A model generated the notes under the pieces. The model saw only the letters and a program-made list of their open reading frames with translations, had not been told where the DNA came from and made no database searches. From Linum tenue (taxonomy: Eukaryota; Streptophyta; Magnoliopsida; Malpighiales; Linaceae), in the NCBI GenBank assembly GCA_946122785.1, contig CAMGYJ010000003.1, positions 6,794,032-6,858,031 of the forward strand: DNA of 64,000 bases. Reading direction: 5' to 3'. Positions 1-12,006 of this stretch are shown here, in pieces. Each line of letters begins with the position of its first letter. Position 1 is the first letter of the stretch. The position numbers and the translations under genes are program-made.

Positions 1-352
1 AATGAAACTTATTCAGGTAGAGAGAAAAAGGAAAAAAGTTCCTTACGATTACTGTTGCCTAAGACCTAAGAGCAATAAACCATTGGGTCTAAATGCTTAA
101 GCAATGGAAAGAACCCCAAATTTGTCATAAGTTAACTAAAATTTAAACTAAATAATATATATTTACGTATTTTGGGAACTTTATGACACCAATTTCATTG
201 TAGTGTATTGAAAGTGTGTCGATTACGATTATTGAACGTGTGTCGGAAGTCCTAAATTCCAAAAAAATATACCGACAGAACGTAGGTCTCTCAAAAAATA
301 TTCGGGCGGAGGTGTGTCGCTTGACACACCTCCCTAACACATGGGTCCGCCC
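1..352. other. Unassigned left flank with a short perfect hairpin
   Basis: No coding region is supported here. The homology to the antisense LTR on the right stops near 353. A perfect 11-bp inverted repeat (308-318 against 323-333) with a 4-nt loop GCTT lies in this stretch. The motif GTGTGTCG recurs nearby, so this may be a separate small insertion, but no boundaries or target duplication were found. Confidence 0.3.
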
Positions 353-1416
353 ATGCACAGAACTCCACTACTAGAATTAGATTCCAGTACAAAGCAGTGA
401 ATTGACTAACTCTCGTACAATCAATTCACTCATATCAACTGAAGAAGCTCTAACAACCTAATCAGTTTCTATCTATCATAGGCTGAAGCAGAAATCAAGA
501 TAAGTTGATCAGGATTCAATTGACTCAATAAACACACTTCAATCCATTAAAATCAATCAGTATATCATCCCAAATGTCATTACAATCAAGATTAATAACA
601 CATGAAACTAGGGTTCTTCATACCAAAGTCAGAGAAAGGTTTACTCCATAGAGAGAGATGGAAACAAAGATTAGAGATATCATACTCATAATAATGTATA
701 TGATAAGCTCTGGGATGTAAATCTTCACTCCAAGGTCGAAATCCAAGCTTGAATGGTGAAACCCAGCTACAAAATCGATCCTAGGATTTGTTCTTCGTCC
801 TTTCTCTCTCTAAAACTTTGATTTTGCTCTGAAAACTCGATTCCCCTCCTTTTGGCTCGAAAAAGCCTGTTTAACCCGACACTGGGAAAAACACGAGCAA
901 GGACACAACCGTGTGCTGCCCGTGTGCGCCCATGCTTTGATAAGGTCACGTGAAAAAAACTTATGTTTTAGGCGGGGATTACATGGTCGCTTCTCAAAAC
1001 ACGGTTGTGCTCAATGATGAACACAGTCGTGTTCTTGCCCGTGCTTCCAATTCTTCATCAGCCTTCATGATCTAAACCTCGGCATAAAATACACGAGCGT
1101 GGCTCCTAGTGGACACGTTCCTGTTCTTGCCTGTGTTCTGCTATGGAGACGAGAACTCTCTCGCACTAAAAAACACCGGCACACCCCGGGTGAAACACGT
1201 CCATGTCCCAGGCAGTGTACGATCGTGTTCTACTCTAGCTTTGCGGAATTACCTCCAAATAACCTGAAACTCGCGTCCAAGCCTTCGTTCAACGACTAGG
1301 ACCTGAAATGTGACAAAAGAGCACAACTTAGCATAAAATAGGCCAAGGAAACCCAAATTCGAGCCAAAACGGTTAAGAAACAAGGGTGCAAACATGTGCA
1401 AATACGACGTTATCAA
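353..1416 (-). mobile_element. Diverged Athila-type LTR fragment, antisense
   Basis: Read on the minus strand, this segment aligns in order with the LTRs at 21992-23339 and 30887-32234. Shared blocks include the start TGATA, the segment around TTTCAGGTCCTAGT, the repeated CACGGGCA/CCGTGTG words, a GAAGAACCCTAGTT block and GGAGTTCTGTGC. It is far more diverged than those two copies. The LTR start in element sense is at 1416. The bases to its right read, on the minus strand, as a weak purine-rich tract, which suggests a 3' LTR whose internal region is lost. The other end of the LTR is not recognisable. Confidence 0.65.
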
Positions 1417-1499
1417 ACCTGCACCCACCCTTCGACCTTACCCAAGAACCGACACACCAATATACTAATCTAGACCTCTTGACCTTCAAAGATGACTAA

Positions 1500-3520
1500 G
1501 TTCCTAACTTTTCACACCCTTCATAGCAGGCATAGAATCCGCACCACACATGAACGGAGGAATCCCACTCTATGAGCCGGCGAAAAAAATGTTGAAGCAT
1601 CCTTGTGACTTTACATCCAGCTCAGCTAACACATCTGTCGTCAACCATAACGTCTTAGCCACCAAACATTCTAAAATATATATATTTTTAACAGTTTCTT
1701 TGTTAGCTCAACAAACCAGACATCTTACCAATACATGCATATCTCTCAATTATAAGGCCTTCATTTTGGGCAAAATGCATTGGAGAAGTTCCCAAGCAAA
1801 TACTATCAGCTTCAGTTGGACCGGCATACACCCGACCTTAATCCAAAGCATTCGATCCATTGAACTACAATCTTGCTTCCATCGGACCATGAAATGTGAC
1901 GGTCGATCTGCTAGTTTCTACCTGTATTTATCGTATACTCCGCTGAGGGGTCCTCGAGCTACACCAACCTATCAAGATTTGGCTCTCTTGGCAAAGAATA
2001 ATTAATATCTATCTCACCGTTCGAGGGGAGAAGGCAGATCTTAAACATTCCAATAACCATTTTCCCTTCTCCTGGTTGATCAACGTCGCCATCGTCTCTA
2101 TCCTCAGCAGCGGAGCCCCATGAAAGACCTTTGACTTAGCAGGATGAATGGATGGGATCTACCCTTCCGGAAGTAATCGGAAAGTGATCTTATGATTCCA
2201 CTTGCCACCCCATGCCCTAGCGCAACAACTTGCATCCATGGAGTACTCCCCGCCACCCCAAGAAGGACAGGACCTTATCATATCTCAAAAGAGAGACCCA
2301 TGCAGGAAGTATTTACATTTGTAAATCTAAGCGAAAAGCGAATTCGATTTTGAGTGAATGTGTCAGGCCACCTTTGCCAATAGAGCTTGGTTAAAGATCT
2401 TGAATCAGTAAAGCCCAATCCACCTTCATTCTTACTTCTATATAATAGGCTCCAAGACATCTAGTGCACCTTTGGCCTCTCTTCCACAAAACCCCACCAC
2501 AATCTTCGCATGTGTTTGTTCAGGTGACGACACAACGTAGCTGGGAGTTTAAAACATGACATAACATGCACTGGCAAGTTGCCGCAACCATCTTTAGCAA
2601 TTTTTCTTTAGCTGCCCACGACAAGTATCGCTGCTTCCCCCCTTGAAGTCTCTACAATAGGTTTTCCTTCAAATATATGAAGGTCTCTATTTTAGAGCGA
2701 GCCACTAGCGATGGCAATCTCAGATATTTATCCCAAACTTAAACCACACCCACCCCAGGAAGATTTGCCATTGCAAACCAGTCTTCCGTCAGAATATTTT
2801 CACTGAATCACACCGCAGAGTTCCCAAGTTTACTCCTTGGCCAATGGGAGCTTCATACTCCTTGAGTACATACAACGAATTTTCACATTCGTGAACTGAG
2901 TCTCTTAGGAAGAGGCAGGAGTCATCAATAAAGAATAGGTGTGAAACTCGTGGTGCCCGCAGACTTACGTGGACCCCTTCAAGCCTTGGAATCTCAATAG
3001 CCTACCTGACAAGTGCTGCAAAGACCTTAGTACACATAAAATATAACAACGGGAACATGGGATCACCTGCCTCAAACTCCTTGTCGGCTAAAGAATCATG
3101 TTGTCTTACTTTTCATCAACACTGAAAAGGAGGATGTGGAAACACATTCCTTGATCTAGTTGATCGACAATGGATCCCAATTCCTTAAGACTGCCAACAA
3201 GAACGACCACTCGACTCTATCATAGGCCTTTTTCATATCAACCTTTAGAGACATGTAGTCTTTCTTAACCTTCTTCTTGATCTTCAAGTAATGCATTAAG
3301 TCATGCACAACGAGAACATTATCTACTATTTGGCGTGCTTTGATGAACGCATTCCGCCAGGCGATATAATCTTAGGCAAGAATACGACCATCCTTTCTGC
3401 CATAATTTTGGAGATATCTTATACATAAATTGGCACAAGCTAATCGGCCGTAACTGGCACATATTTTCCACCTTATCAACTTTTGGTATCAAAGTGAGTT
3501 AAGTAAGGTTGAAACTTTGT
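1500..3520 (-). pseudogene. Decayed L1-type LINE, reverse transcriptase to zinc-knuckle end
   Basis: This is a dead non-LTR retrotransposon on the minus strand. Translated in pieces, it shows the conserved reverse-transcriptase order. Near 3210-3290 there is MSLKVDMKKAYDRVEWSF. Around 2920-2960 the FADD-type catalytic box reads HLFFIDDS. Near 2395-2460 there is KNEGGLGF. Around 2030-2090 a segment resembles the LI...W...L...FSP block. Near 1770-1860 a WIK...LKL.VFAWELL block corresponds to the zf-RVT region. Frameshifts and stops are spread throughout, so no intact ORF remains. No endonuclease, poly-A end or target duplication was found. The element is older than the LINE at 43400-48221, judged by its decay. 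Confidence 0.8.
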
Positions 3521-3535
3521 AATATACGCACATTG

Positions 3536-4558
3536 ATGTGGTAACAAGTGATAAAATCCTAGGAGGCCCTACGGTCGTATTTCTCAAGGTCTTCTAAATG
3601 CATACTACTAATACTAACCATCCATGACATACACGAAAATCATAAAGACATTTAGGGTTTTCATTTAACAAACAAGCAAGAAAAGTATAGTTGTTTAAGG
3701 GTTTTCGGTTTATAGAAGCATAAAAGTAAAGATATGTCATTCAAAAAGGTAGTAAACTCGAGTACTATATCATGCATACTAGGGCTCATTCACATCATGC
3801 ATCAATGGTTCATCTGTTGTATCATTCTATTCCTTCCTTTAAGGCTAGTCTCCACCTGTGCACGTGCCTCTTGGGATAGAGATTTAACTAGATAATTCGT
3901 GCTTTCGCGTCATGTCATTAGCTAATCAATGAAGAATGAGGATGTTAGGATAACATGCGATTGATTATGGGCTCCTACAAACCATAATCATAGTATATAG
4001 CATCAATGATCTAACAATCAAGCATTGATACTACTCGAGGTATAGATGGTTGATCATTCCCTCTATACTCGTAGCATCAATGGAGTATCACTAGATGGTA
4101 ATTTCTTGACAACCTAAATAATGCCAAACACAATGTGTTAGTAGCACACAATAGAACCATATGCATTGATGATAAAGAAGCCTTTATTCTATATAAACAT
4201 CAATGATCATCACATCAGCATAGAAACTAAAAGCATCAATGCATAGGAATAAACAAGTAGAATTATCCGTTATTGGACGTGTTCTTTCTCACGAATGCTC
4301 CTTATTCTTCTATTCATAGCTCATTTGGTCGTTCAAAGTTCTTCATTGCTTAGATTTCTTTGTACCTTCAAAATCATTAAAAAAACACACCAAGAAGACA
4401 TCAAAGAGTACAAGAACATTGTCTATGTCTAATAAAGGCTCATTGATCAAATGGTTGCGATTTAGATACGAATTACCATTGAAATAGCCAAAGATGCTTT
4501 GATAGAAGGGGAAAATGTATCAAGAATGAGAATGAAAAACACTATAAATAAAGTGTCA
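3536..4558 (-). mobile_element. Antisense LTR of a Gypsy-type element
   Basis: The segment starts with TG and ends with CA, and is followed on the right by the antisense of a polypurine tract (CCCCACACTTGAA, about 4568-4580). The same tract, in the form AAGTGTGGGGG, precedes the 3' LTR of the Athila-type element at 30887. Read on the minus strand this is therefore a 3' LTR of about 1 kb. The left boundary is an estimate from the TG dinucleotide at the edge of the LINE remnant. No partner LTR was found in the window. Confidence 0.55.
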
Positions 4559-4795
4559 TAAAAAATACCCCACACTTGAACTTTGCTTGTCCCAAAGAAA
4601 ATACTACTCTTAATCATACGACTCAATGAATTCTTGATACCATCACTTAACCCTGCTCTTAGTTAGTGGATCATAATCAACTTACAAGATCAACAATAGC
4701 ACTCGATAAGAACGTCATATCATATAATCCATGCATCAACCACTAATCATGCATTAGAGTATCAAAAGATATGTCAAAACAAGCATATCTGGTAA
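4559..4795 (-). mobile_element. 3' internal remnant next to the antisense LTR
   Basis: On the minus strand this carries GGGACAAGCAAAGTTCAAG followed by GTGTGGGG. The Athila-type element in this window has the counterpart GGGACAAGCAAACGG plus GTGTGGGGG just before its 3' LTR. It is the last piece of an internal domain; the rest is missing at a breakpoint near 4795. Confidence 0.55.
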
Positions 4796-5620
4796 TGAGC
4801 AGGCCCAACTTTGACCGAGGTCGAACCAGAGTTAAATAAGTCAAAACACACCCAAATTTGGAGGAGAGGTTCCTTGTGGTTGTGGGCCAAGCACCAAGCC
4901 CAAGTGGAAAGTTCTAGAAGGTCCTTACTTCGTCCACGAGTTGAAGGAATCCAAGTTGATGTCGTACAAGGAAGGTTTTTGCCGACTTTAGGAGGAAAAT
5001 GACTAATAAACTCCTTTTGTTTCTAGTATAAATAGGTGCTTTGGCTAGAGCTTTTTGATACACCTTTTACCAAATTGCTACTTATAGAGAGCATGCATCA
5101 TTCACCATAGAAAGGCAAATTGCTACTGATATTCGAGGAATCATTCACCATCAATGTATGCATCAATGGTGATGTTGTTCTACTTCTCTATGGTTTGCTT
5201 GTCAGTCTATTTAGGGATGTGAATTCTTTGATGCTTCATGCATATAGTTTTATGAGTTAATGAGATGTCTATCGTGTTTATTATCTTTACCATTCAATGT
5301 GGAATCAATTTATGCTTGTATCATCTATTACTTGAGTTATTCGATGCTATTGTTATTAGATGCTTTAGTTAATTAATGCTTGTGAATCTATTATATGTTA
5401 CTCTATATATGTATCATTTGTACACTATTGTTAGGGGAGATAAGGAATACAAATCTCGTGTAGTAGGCATCCTCTTTAAGTGCGTTTGGGAGGCAAGGAA
5501 TACTAATGTCATGTAGGAGGTACTCTCTCAACTAATAAATGTAAATTTTTAGCTTCCATTAAGTTGTTTTTTAAATGTATTTCTTAGTCCATTAAGTTTT
5601 GTATCGTTGCATTTGACTCA
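4796..5620 (+). mobile_element. LTR-like segment with TATA box
   Basis: The segment opens with TGAGCAGGCCC. It contains a good TATA box (TATAAATAGG, 5027-5036) followed by an AT-rich non-coding stretch typical of an LTR R/U5 region. No partner copy, primer site or target duplication was identified, so the assignment and both ends are tentative. The short open frame at 4811-5002 is not convincing as a gene. Confidence 0.35.
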
Positions 5621-5759
5621 TGTGTAGTGGGTAAATATGTTGAGAGCTTTCAGCTCATGTGGGGAGTCAAGTTAGCTGGTATAGTGAGTCATAGTTGCTG
5701 CATGTAACTCAAACTTATTGCAAAAGAGGGGAAATCGGCCACATTAAAATTACCTTCTG

Positions 5760-6060
5760 GGGAGGTGCGTTTAATATCCAAAAACTGCTCAGCAACAGTC
5801 GGACAAGTAGGGGGTGTTAGGGTCAATGTCACTAACACGCCCCCTCAAACGAAAGCCACTCAAAAGGGTTTGGAGTTTGCACAAGTCTGAAGACAAGAAT
5901 ACCATGTGCTTGACAAATGGGGGTCACCGGGAATCGAACACAAGACCTCTCGGTCACAGAAGGCTCTGATACCATGTCAAGAACCAGTTGATCCCAATAA
6001 CTCGAATTATTATGAGAGGTTCAATCGTGGATCATATACCACAACACTAACCGCCAAAAT
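5760..6060 (-). mobile_element. TRIM-type LTR element remnant, antisense
   Basis: On the minus strand a primer-binding site TGGTATCAGAGCCT (5961-5974), complementary to the 3' end of initiator tRNA-Met, directly follows an LTR end reading TTCTTGACA. About 115 bp further along is a polypurine tract GAGGGGGCGTGT (5835-5846), followed by TTAGTGACATTGACCC as the start of the second LTR. This tiny internal domain with no coding capacity is characteristic of TRIM elements. The outer ends are degraded. Confidence 0.6.
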
Positions 6061-7127
6061 ATCAGGCCAAGGTGTTTGTATTTAAGTTTTCAGTTTCAGA
6101 CTACATCGCGAGCTGGATTGTGGATTGCTTATTGTTTGGACATTTCTGCAAGGTATAATAGCTAAACAACACTAAAGGGCCTGTGTTGCACATATCGATC
6201 GAAAACTATATTCATTTTGCTCAACGTGCATGACGTGTTATATACTAAGTGAAACGCTACCTATTTGTTTCAACAATATTTTGGTAATTTTCGCTGATTA
6301 TATTCTCTGGCCTTTCTAAACTGAAAAGAGGAGATAATTAAGTTAATGGAGAGTGAAGACAATTTATCAGAAAGACAACTGACTGAAAGCCATCGACGGA
6401 GAGAGAGTTTGCGGCTTTTGTGTCACTCTCCACTTCCACCAGCGACGGGGCGACTAGAAAGTGTCTGTGTTAATTAGTGAAATTCCCAAAAAGGTTCCGT
6501 ACTCCCCTTTCCATTACTAAAAACAATAAAATAAAACAAATAAAAAGCTTGGCGCCACCACAAACAAGGAATTTTCGGGAAATCAAATTTTTATTATCTA
6601 AAAAGAAAATCCCCCCACCACCACCGGCGGGACCCGCCAATCACCATCCGACGGCTCACATCAAAAGAAAGTCTTTAACCTTTAGAGAGAACAAACATCC
6701 GACGGTGTCAAAACCACAACCAGACGCGAAAACACGGAGCCGCTCGTGCCCAGAGTTTGGAAGGATTATTGTTTTTATTTATTTCTTTATTTATTCCCTC
6801 CCACCACCCATCGTGGGCCCCACCACCACTTCCCCCACAAACTTCAAATCTCAACCCTCCATTTCTCGATCAATCAATCTTCGCCCCCTTTTTCCGTTTA
6901 ACCCTTAACTTAACCACGGTTAAAACACTCCCCCCTAACCCTCCACCGTAGTTTCTCTTTATTACTCACTCTAGTCTTCAGACTTCAGTCTCTCCATTCT
7001 CCAACCATCCTCAGGCTCAGCTCACTGTTTCTCCTTCCCCCTCTCGCTTTGTACAAAATTACAAAAAAACACCCCGCCGGAGCAGAATTCGCCTGAGACG
7101 CAGCGGCGGGAGAAAAAAGCGAAAGCG
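6061..7127 (+). promoter_or_regulatory. Upstream region and 5' UTR of the LBD gene
   Basis: There is no supported gene in this stretch; it lies directly upstream of the LBD start codon. A GTGGGCCCCAC word at 6813-6823 matches the known plant TCP-factor consensus. The last 170 bases are CT-rich, as plant 5' UTRs often are. No convincing TATA box is visible, so the transcription start is unknown. The open frames at 6477-6951 have no recognisable domain. Confidence 0.4.
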
Positions 7128-7844
7128 ATGAGTTGCAACGGGTGCCGAGTATTGCGCAAGGGATGCGGCGAGAATTGCGTCCTCCGATCTTCCCTAAACT
7201 GGATTCCCACGCCGCAAGCGCAGGGGAACGCCACCTTGTTTCTCGCCAAATTCTTCGGCCGTAGCGATCTGCTCTCCTTCATCTCCGCCGTCCCCGAATC
7301 CCAACGCCCTGGTCCGCCCGATTCTCTCGTCTTTCTTCGAATTGCATTTTCAATTTCGGTCAACGGGTTAATTATTAAAAGTTCAAACCCTGAAAATTTT
7401 GACGATTTTTGTTTTTTATTTTGTTCAGCTCTGTTCCAGTCGCTGCTATACGAGGCGTGCGGACGGACGGTGAACCCGGTGAACGGGGCGGTGGGACTGC
7501 TGTGGAGCGGGAACTGGAGATTGTGCGAGGCCGCGGTGGAGACGGTACTCGCCGGAGGATCGCTTCATCCGTTACCGGGAATCGCGGCGGTGGCTGATGA
7601 GTCAGCAGACAGCTTCTCCGCCGTTGGGTCAGGTGGTCGGCTTCGGCCGATTTCGGGGGTAGGGAGTGAGAATTGTCGATCCTCTGACCAACATCGTTTT
7701 CCTCTGTTGACGCCGACTGGAAGCGAACGGCGGGTGAGTAGACTGGCGACGGGGGCAACGTCGTTCTTTGGGGAGGAATCGGAGACGACGACTTTCGAGA
7801 GCAGCGGCGGGGATCGGAAGAAGCTGCTTAATCTTTTTGTTTGA
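7128..7844 (+). CDS. LBD37-like: LOB-domain transcription factor, class II (LBD37/38/39-like)
   Basis: This encodes a nuclear, plant-specific LATERAL ORGAN BOUNDARIES domain protein. The N-terminus [13 protein letters not shown] has the CX2CX6CX3C DNA-binding motif (Cys3, 6, 13, 17). It is followed by [19 protein letters not shown] and, in exon 2, [19 protein letters not shown] and LLWSGNW. The C-terminus ends KLLNLFV, as I recall for the LBD37/38/39 subgroup, whose Arabidopsis members repress anthocyanin and nitrogen-response genes. The gene has two exons, 7128-7311 and 7429-7844. The intron (7312-7428, GT...TTCAG) sits exactly where the family sequence QRP-ALFQ is interrupted, at the usual position. 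The spliced protein is 199 aa, somewhat shorter than typical (about 220-250 aa), the shortening lying in the variable C-terminal half. The intron is 117 nt with no in-frame stop, so an unspliced transcript would add 39 residues. It is the only intact host gene in the window. Confidence 0.93.
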   Translation: MSCNGCRVLRKGCGENCVLRSSLNWIPTPQAQGNATLFLAKFFGRSDLLSFISAVPESQRPGPPDSLVFLRIAFSISVNGLIIKSSNPENFDDFCFLFCSALFQSLLYEACGRTVNPVNGAVGLLWSGNWRLCEAAVETVLAGGSLHPLPGIAAVADESADSFSAVGSGGRLRPISGVGSENCRSSDQHRFPLLTPTGSERRVSRLATGATSFFGEESETTTFESSGGDRKKLLNLFV

Positions 7845-7861
7845 GTAGAGAGACTAAAGAA

Positions 7862-7867
7862 AATAAA
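7862..7867 (+). terminator. Possible poly(A) signal of the LBD gene
   Basis: AATAAA lies 18 bases after the LBD stop codon. That is close for a plant 3' UTR, so the true site may lie further downstream in the T/A-rich stretch near 8010-8035. Confidence 0.35.
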
Positions 7868-8794
7868 GTACTGCTGAGAGAGTAGAGAAGAGAGGAAATT
7901 AAGGAGCAAAAGCTGAGAGGGGGGGAGGAAGAATGGAAGATGGATGCGGTTACTGGAATGTGAACTGCTTTCTTGCTTTCTTTCTTTCTCGGTTCCTGTT
8001 TTGTAGTTTTAATTTACTTAATAATAATAATAACAGACGAAGAAGAAGAGAAGAACGCCGGGGGTTTTTACGCCGGCGAATTTTGGGTGCGCTATTCGGA
8101 GTCTGCCGGTGATGGATTTTTGTCTCTTTGTCTCCCTCATTTTTTCTGTTGTGTTTTTGTCTGCATCCGTACGTTTCATTTGGCTGGGCAGCATTTCATT
8201 GCATATGTCTATGTGGTTGACAAGTGGGTCAGAGAGTTCAGAGATGGATAGATATGATAGGCATATTACCTTCTCGTTTCCCGGTTCAAGTTTTGAATGA
8301 AAGATGCTCGAAGTAAAAATAAATAAATACAATATATTAATAGCCAAATTTTTCGTTTTAAACAAAATAATAACCAAACGGAATTGGATTAGGTGCTAAC
8401 CCTTAATGAGATTAGCAGCTAGCACCATACTAACTAGTCTATTAACCAGCAGATTAAAAATTAATCCTAGGGCTAGAATTAAATAGAGGACAATTTAGTA
8501 AATACACCATTAAACCATAGTATAAATATCATTTTTTCTATCCTCCTTCCCCAGCCTCCCACCACTTCCTTTCTCTCTCTCCCTCTCAAAAATCAAGAAC
8601 CTCATCTCTCTCTCTAAAGAAACTTCGATCTCCGTCGATTACCCTTCCGATCGACTACGACAAGATGAAAATTGGGCATAGCACTCCGCTCCAACACAAA
8701 CCTAATTGAAACTTACTTCATCCTTTTTCTCTCCTCCTCTAAAGCGAAAGTTAAACTCTTTCCAGCAAACAGAGACTGAACCCTCTCTTTGACA
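7868..8794. other. Intergenic sequence with CT-rich tract
   Basis: No gene is supported. The region has a simple CT-rich tract at about 8570-8620. The overlapping open frames at 7973-8377 on both strands have no recognisable domain and probably include the LBD 3' UTR. Confidence 0.4.
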
Positions 8795-8802
8795 GTTAGG
8801 AT

Positions 8803-10037
8803 TAGGGGTGGGCATGCGGTTCGGTAAACCCGAACCTACCCGAAATCGAAATATTGTTTTTCGGTTCGGAATTCGGAAAACAAAAGGCTGTAGTTCGGAA
8901 ACCAGAGTACACAGACCGAACCCGAATTTCGAAAGACCGAACCGAGAAACCAAACTAAAACTTAAACCCACAATCTACAACCCAACTGACTACTCAAGGC
9001 TTTCACAAACCCCAAAACTCTCGGCTGAAATTTAAACAGCCCAAAATTAAATCCATCAGCCCACAACTCCTCCATGTCTGCTAACCTAACCCACTCAAAT
9101 CAAACACAACCCATCTCTAAGCCCACAACTCCGTGTCTGTTGGCTGCTGCTAACCTAACCCTAACAAAAATACCAACATGGTCGCCGCCGCTGCCGTCTC
9201 CTCCGCCGCTCGTAGGCGTTGTCGAACTCTCCTATCATCTCTCGACTTTGTCGATCCCCCCTAATTGAGAACCTCACCGAATTCCCCCTTCTCTCTGTTC
9301 TCTTCTCCAGGTAAACTCGCCGGCCACTAGAGTTCAAGTCGAGACCCCTTTTTCCTCTCTCTGCTCCCTTCGCCTCCCTGACACCAGAAACCAAAATCCA
9401 AACATAAAATCCCACATGCACGAAAATCACTACTGAAAATCAATCTAGAAACCACATGCATGTTGAATGGCTTACCCGATCCTAGATCTTATTTGCCTCT
9501 TCAAGGTCGCCTGTCGTGGGATTGGAGCACCGCCAATTCTCATGTCGCTGCCCGTCCGCACACACTAAGATCTTGCCGTTCCTCCATAGATGGCGTTGAC
9601 CCACCAGGATAAAACGAGAATAACATATTTGAGGCGGAAGAGATATAGTGGTGATATCAGACTATGTGAGGAGCAATGAGATTTGGATTGGAATGAGAAG
9701 CTTGTTTGCTGGGCGAGAGAGTGAGAGAGAAAAGTAAAGAACAAGAAGATTGGGGAAAGCTTGTGTTGGTGGGGTCAGCAGAGAGAGAGAGAGAGAGGGG
9801 GTGAAGAATAAAAGAATCCCCCTCTCATTTGGCCCAGCGACCAGAAGACAGAACAAAAGCACAAAAATGGACAGAGCATACATTTTTTGGTGGAGTATAA
9901 TACCGAACCGAGCTATAATTCGGTTCGGCCAAGCCGAACCGAATTACAGCTCGATTCGAATTCGGTTAAGTGATGCTGTGGTTCGAAAAATCGGGGTATA
10001 CCAGTTCGGTTCGGTTCAAACCGAACGCCCACCCCTA
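8803..10037. mobile_element. Non-autonomous hAT element with 8-bp target duplication
   Basis: The left end TAGGGGTGGGC and the right end GCCCACCCCTA are perfect inverted repeats. They are flanked by an identical 8-bp direct duplication, GTTAGGAT (8795-8802 and 10038-10045), as hAT transposases produce. Sub-terminal regions on both sides are rich in GGTTCGG/CCGAACC words. The 1235-bp interior has no transposase. Around 9170-9330 it holds GC-rich, gene-like sequence (CCGCCGCTGCC, then TCTTCTCCAGGTAAAC), which may be captured host material. A GA microsatellite lies at about 9779-9797. Confidence 0.9.
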
Positions 10038-10045
10038 GTTAGGAT

Positions 10046-10681
10046 AAAAGGTAAGTAACGTTTGCACTATACAGTTGGGTTTTGTTAGACTTAGTTTTAA
10101 GATTAATTGGTTAAGTTATAAATTTCACGCTGTCTCTTTTGTGCCTTGGTTTCTCGTGTTTAGTTAGTTAGTATGGCTCATTGTTATCTGTGTAATTCCC
10201 GTATTTTTCAAGTATGATAGCATATTTTATCGGTAAGATATTTTAACAAAGCTATATTGTTTTATTTAAAAACTTATCTTTTAGAGGTATAAAACAGTTC
10301 AACCACAACTATACCTCAAGATATCTTATCATAAACTAATCTAGTATGACTTCCCTATCATTTCAATTCTTGAAAATTATATAGTAAAAATGTATAATAC
10401 TTTTGAAATGAGATAAATATTGTGTAACGTGTGTGGAGATATTTGCTACTCATGAGGTGGCGAAAGTACAATATTTTACATATTGATGTTTAATATTTAT
10501 TAGGAACTCCTAAATAATGCCTTACATGTGTCAGTAGTGGCCTAACCAAAATTTTATGTAAGAGGGTGCATTAAAAATAAAATTTTATGTAAGATGGTGC
10601 ATTAAAAACAATTTTTGAACAATAATTAATGATGTGATCATCTCATGTTTGATATTATTAAGTTATTCTAAATTTACATAA
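10046..10681. other. AT-rich intergenic sequence with a small tandem duplication
   Basis: No gene was found. A roughly 32-bp unit starting AAATTTTATGTAAGA is present twice in tandem at about 10549-10612. Confidence 0.4.
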
Positions 10682-12006
10682 ATTTTGAAACGGGTAAATT
10701 GCAAGTTTGGTCACTGAAAGTGCTAAAATATTCATGTTTGGTCACTGAAAGAATTTTATTCTACCCCTGGTCACTAGAAGTGTTTAACATTTCACGATTG
10801 GTCACTCTCCGTCAGCCTCCGTTAACGGAGTCCGTTATTTGCTGATGTGGCTAACATTGTGGCCGAGTCAGCATGATTTAACCCGAAAAAAAAGGAACCC
10901 GACCCGCCATGCCACTTTTACCCGCCATGTCAGAACCCTCAACCAAACCCGTGAACCCAACCCATGAGGCGGTTAGACCTAAGAACAACCAAATAAAAAT
11001 AAAAAATTTAAAATGGGTTTAACAACTGAAAGAAGAAAAAAAGTGGCCATTCGTTTCAATCCATCTCCTTCCTCCCCGAACCCTTCCTCTTCCCTTGTCT
11101 GCAAATTTCTTCCGATATCAAGGAGCGGCGATGGAGCTAGCCACTCCACCCCACTGATTTCCTCCACCCCACCTCGACGACATCACCTCTCCTTTTCTTC
11201 TTCATCGCTTTTAATCTCCTGCCTCTGTTTCATTCTACTCAAAACCCTAATCCGGCCACAACTTTGATCTCTTCGATGATTTGTGCCCGACTGAGACCCA
11301 AGATCCAGATGAAGATGCTCTTTCTAAAAGTTTGATTGTAAAGGTGAGTTTGTGGTGTTTTATTTAGGGTTCGACATCGCATGCAAAGGCTGGAAAAAAG
11401 ACAATAGAAGGGATAGAGAAAAGGGATGTTTGGGAGTTGCCTTTGGGGGGTTTTCTGCCTTTCTTTTATACTAAACAAAGGCGATGTTGTTGTTTTTCCA
11501 GGTGATGTCACTGGATTCTCCTTAGTCCAGCTCGTCTTCAGATCTGTTGACTCTCCACAGTGACAAAAGGGTGTCGCCATTGACAGAGGGGGAAGTGGGA
11601 GAATCAAATGTAGAAGGAGGAAGAAAATAGAGAGGTGGAGAGGGTACGGTTCACGGGTTGGGAAGTTGGAGAGGATTGTTGCTTAAGGGTAGCCTTATAA
11701 AGCAGACAGAGGGGTCGGTTTTAAGGTTGGGTTCACAGGTTTGGTTGGGGGATCAGACATGGCAGGTAAAAGTGACGTGGCGGGTCGGGTTCCTTTTTTC
11801 CCGGTTAAATCACGCTGACTCGGTCACACTGTTAGCCACGTCAGCAAATAACGGACTCCGTTAACGGAGGCTGACAGAGACTAACGGAGAGTGACCCACT
11901 ACAAGAAAATCGGGCTATAGAGTCAGAGTTTATTTGCGTCTAGAAACCAGTTATTTGCTTCTATATATGTTTTGAAGCAAATAAATTATTTTCATCTGAC
12001 GGCTCT

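Noticed and set aside
1550..2005. 151-codon plus-strand frame
   Set aside because: The minus strand of the same bases shows LINE zf-RVT motifs, so this frame is a shadow of the decayed LINE.
5920..5974. tRNA-like segment GGGAATCGAACACAAGACC next to GGCTCTGATACCA
   Set aside because: No cloverleaf can be formed. It is the primer site and internal domain of a TRIM element.
7375..7909. Frames of 62-127 codons overlapping the second LBD exon
   Set aside because: They are GC-rich shadow frames of the LBD coding sequence.
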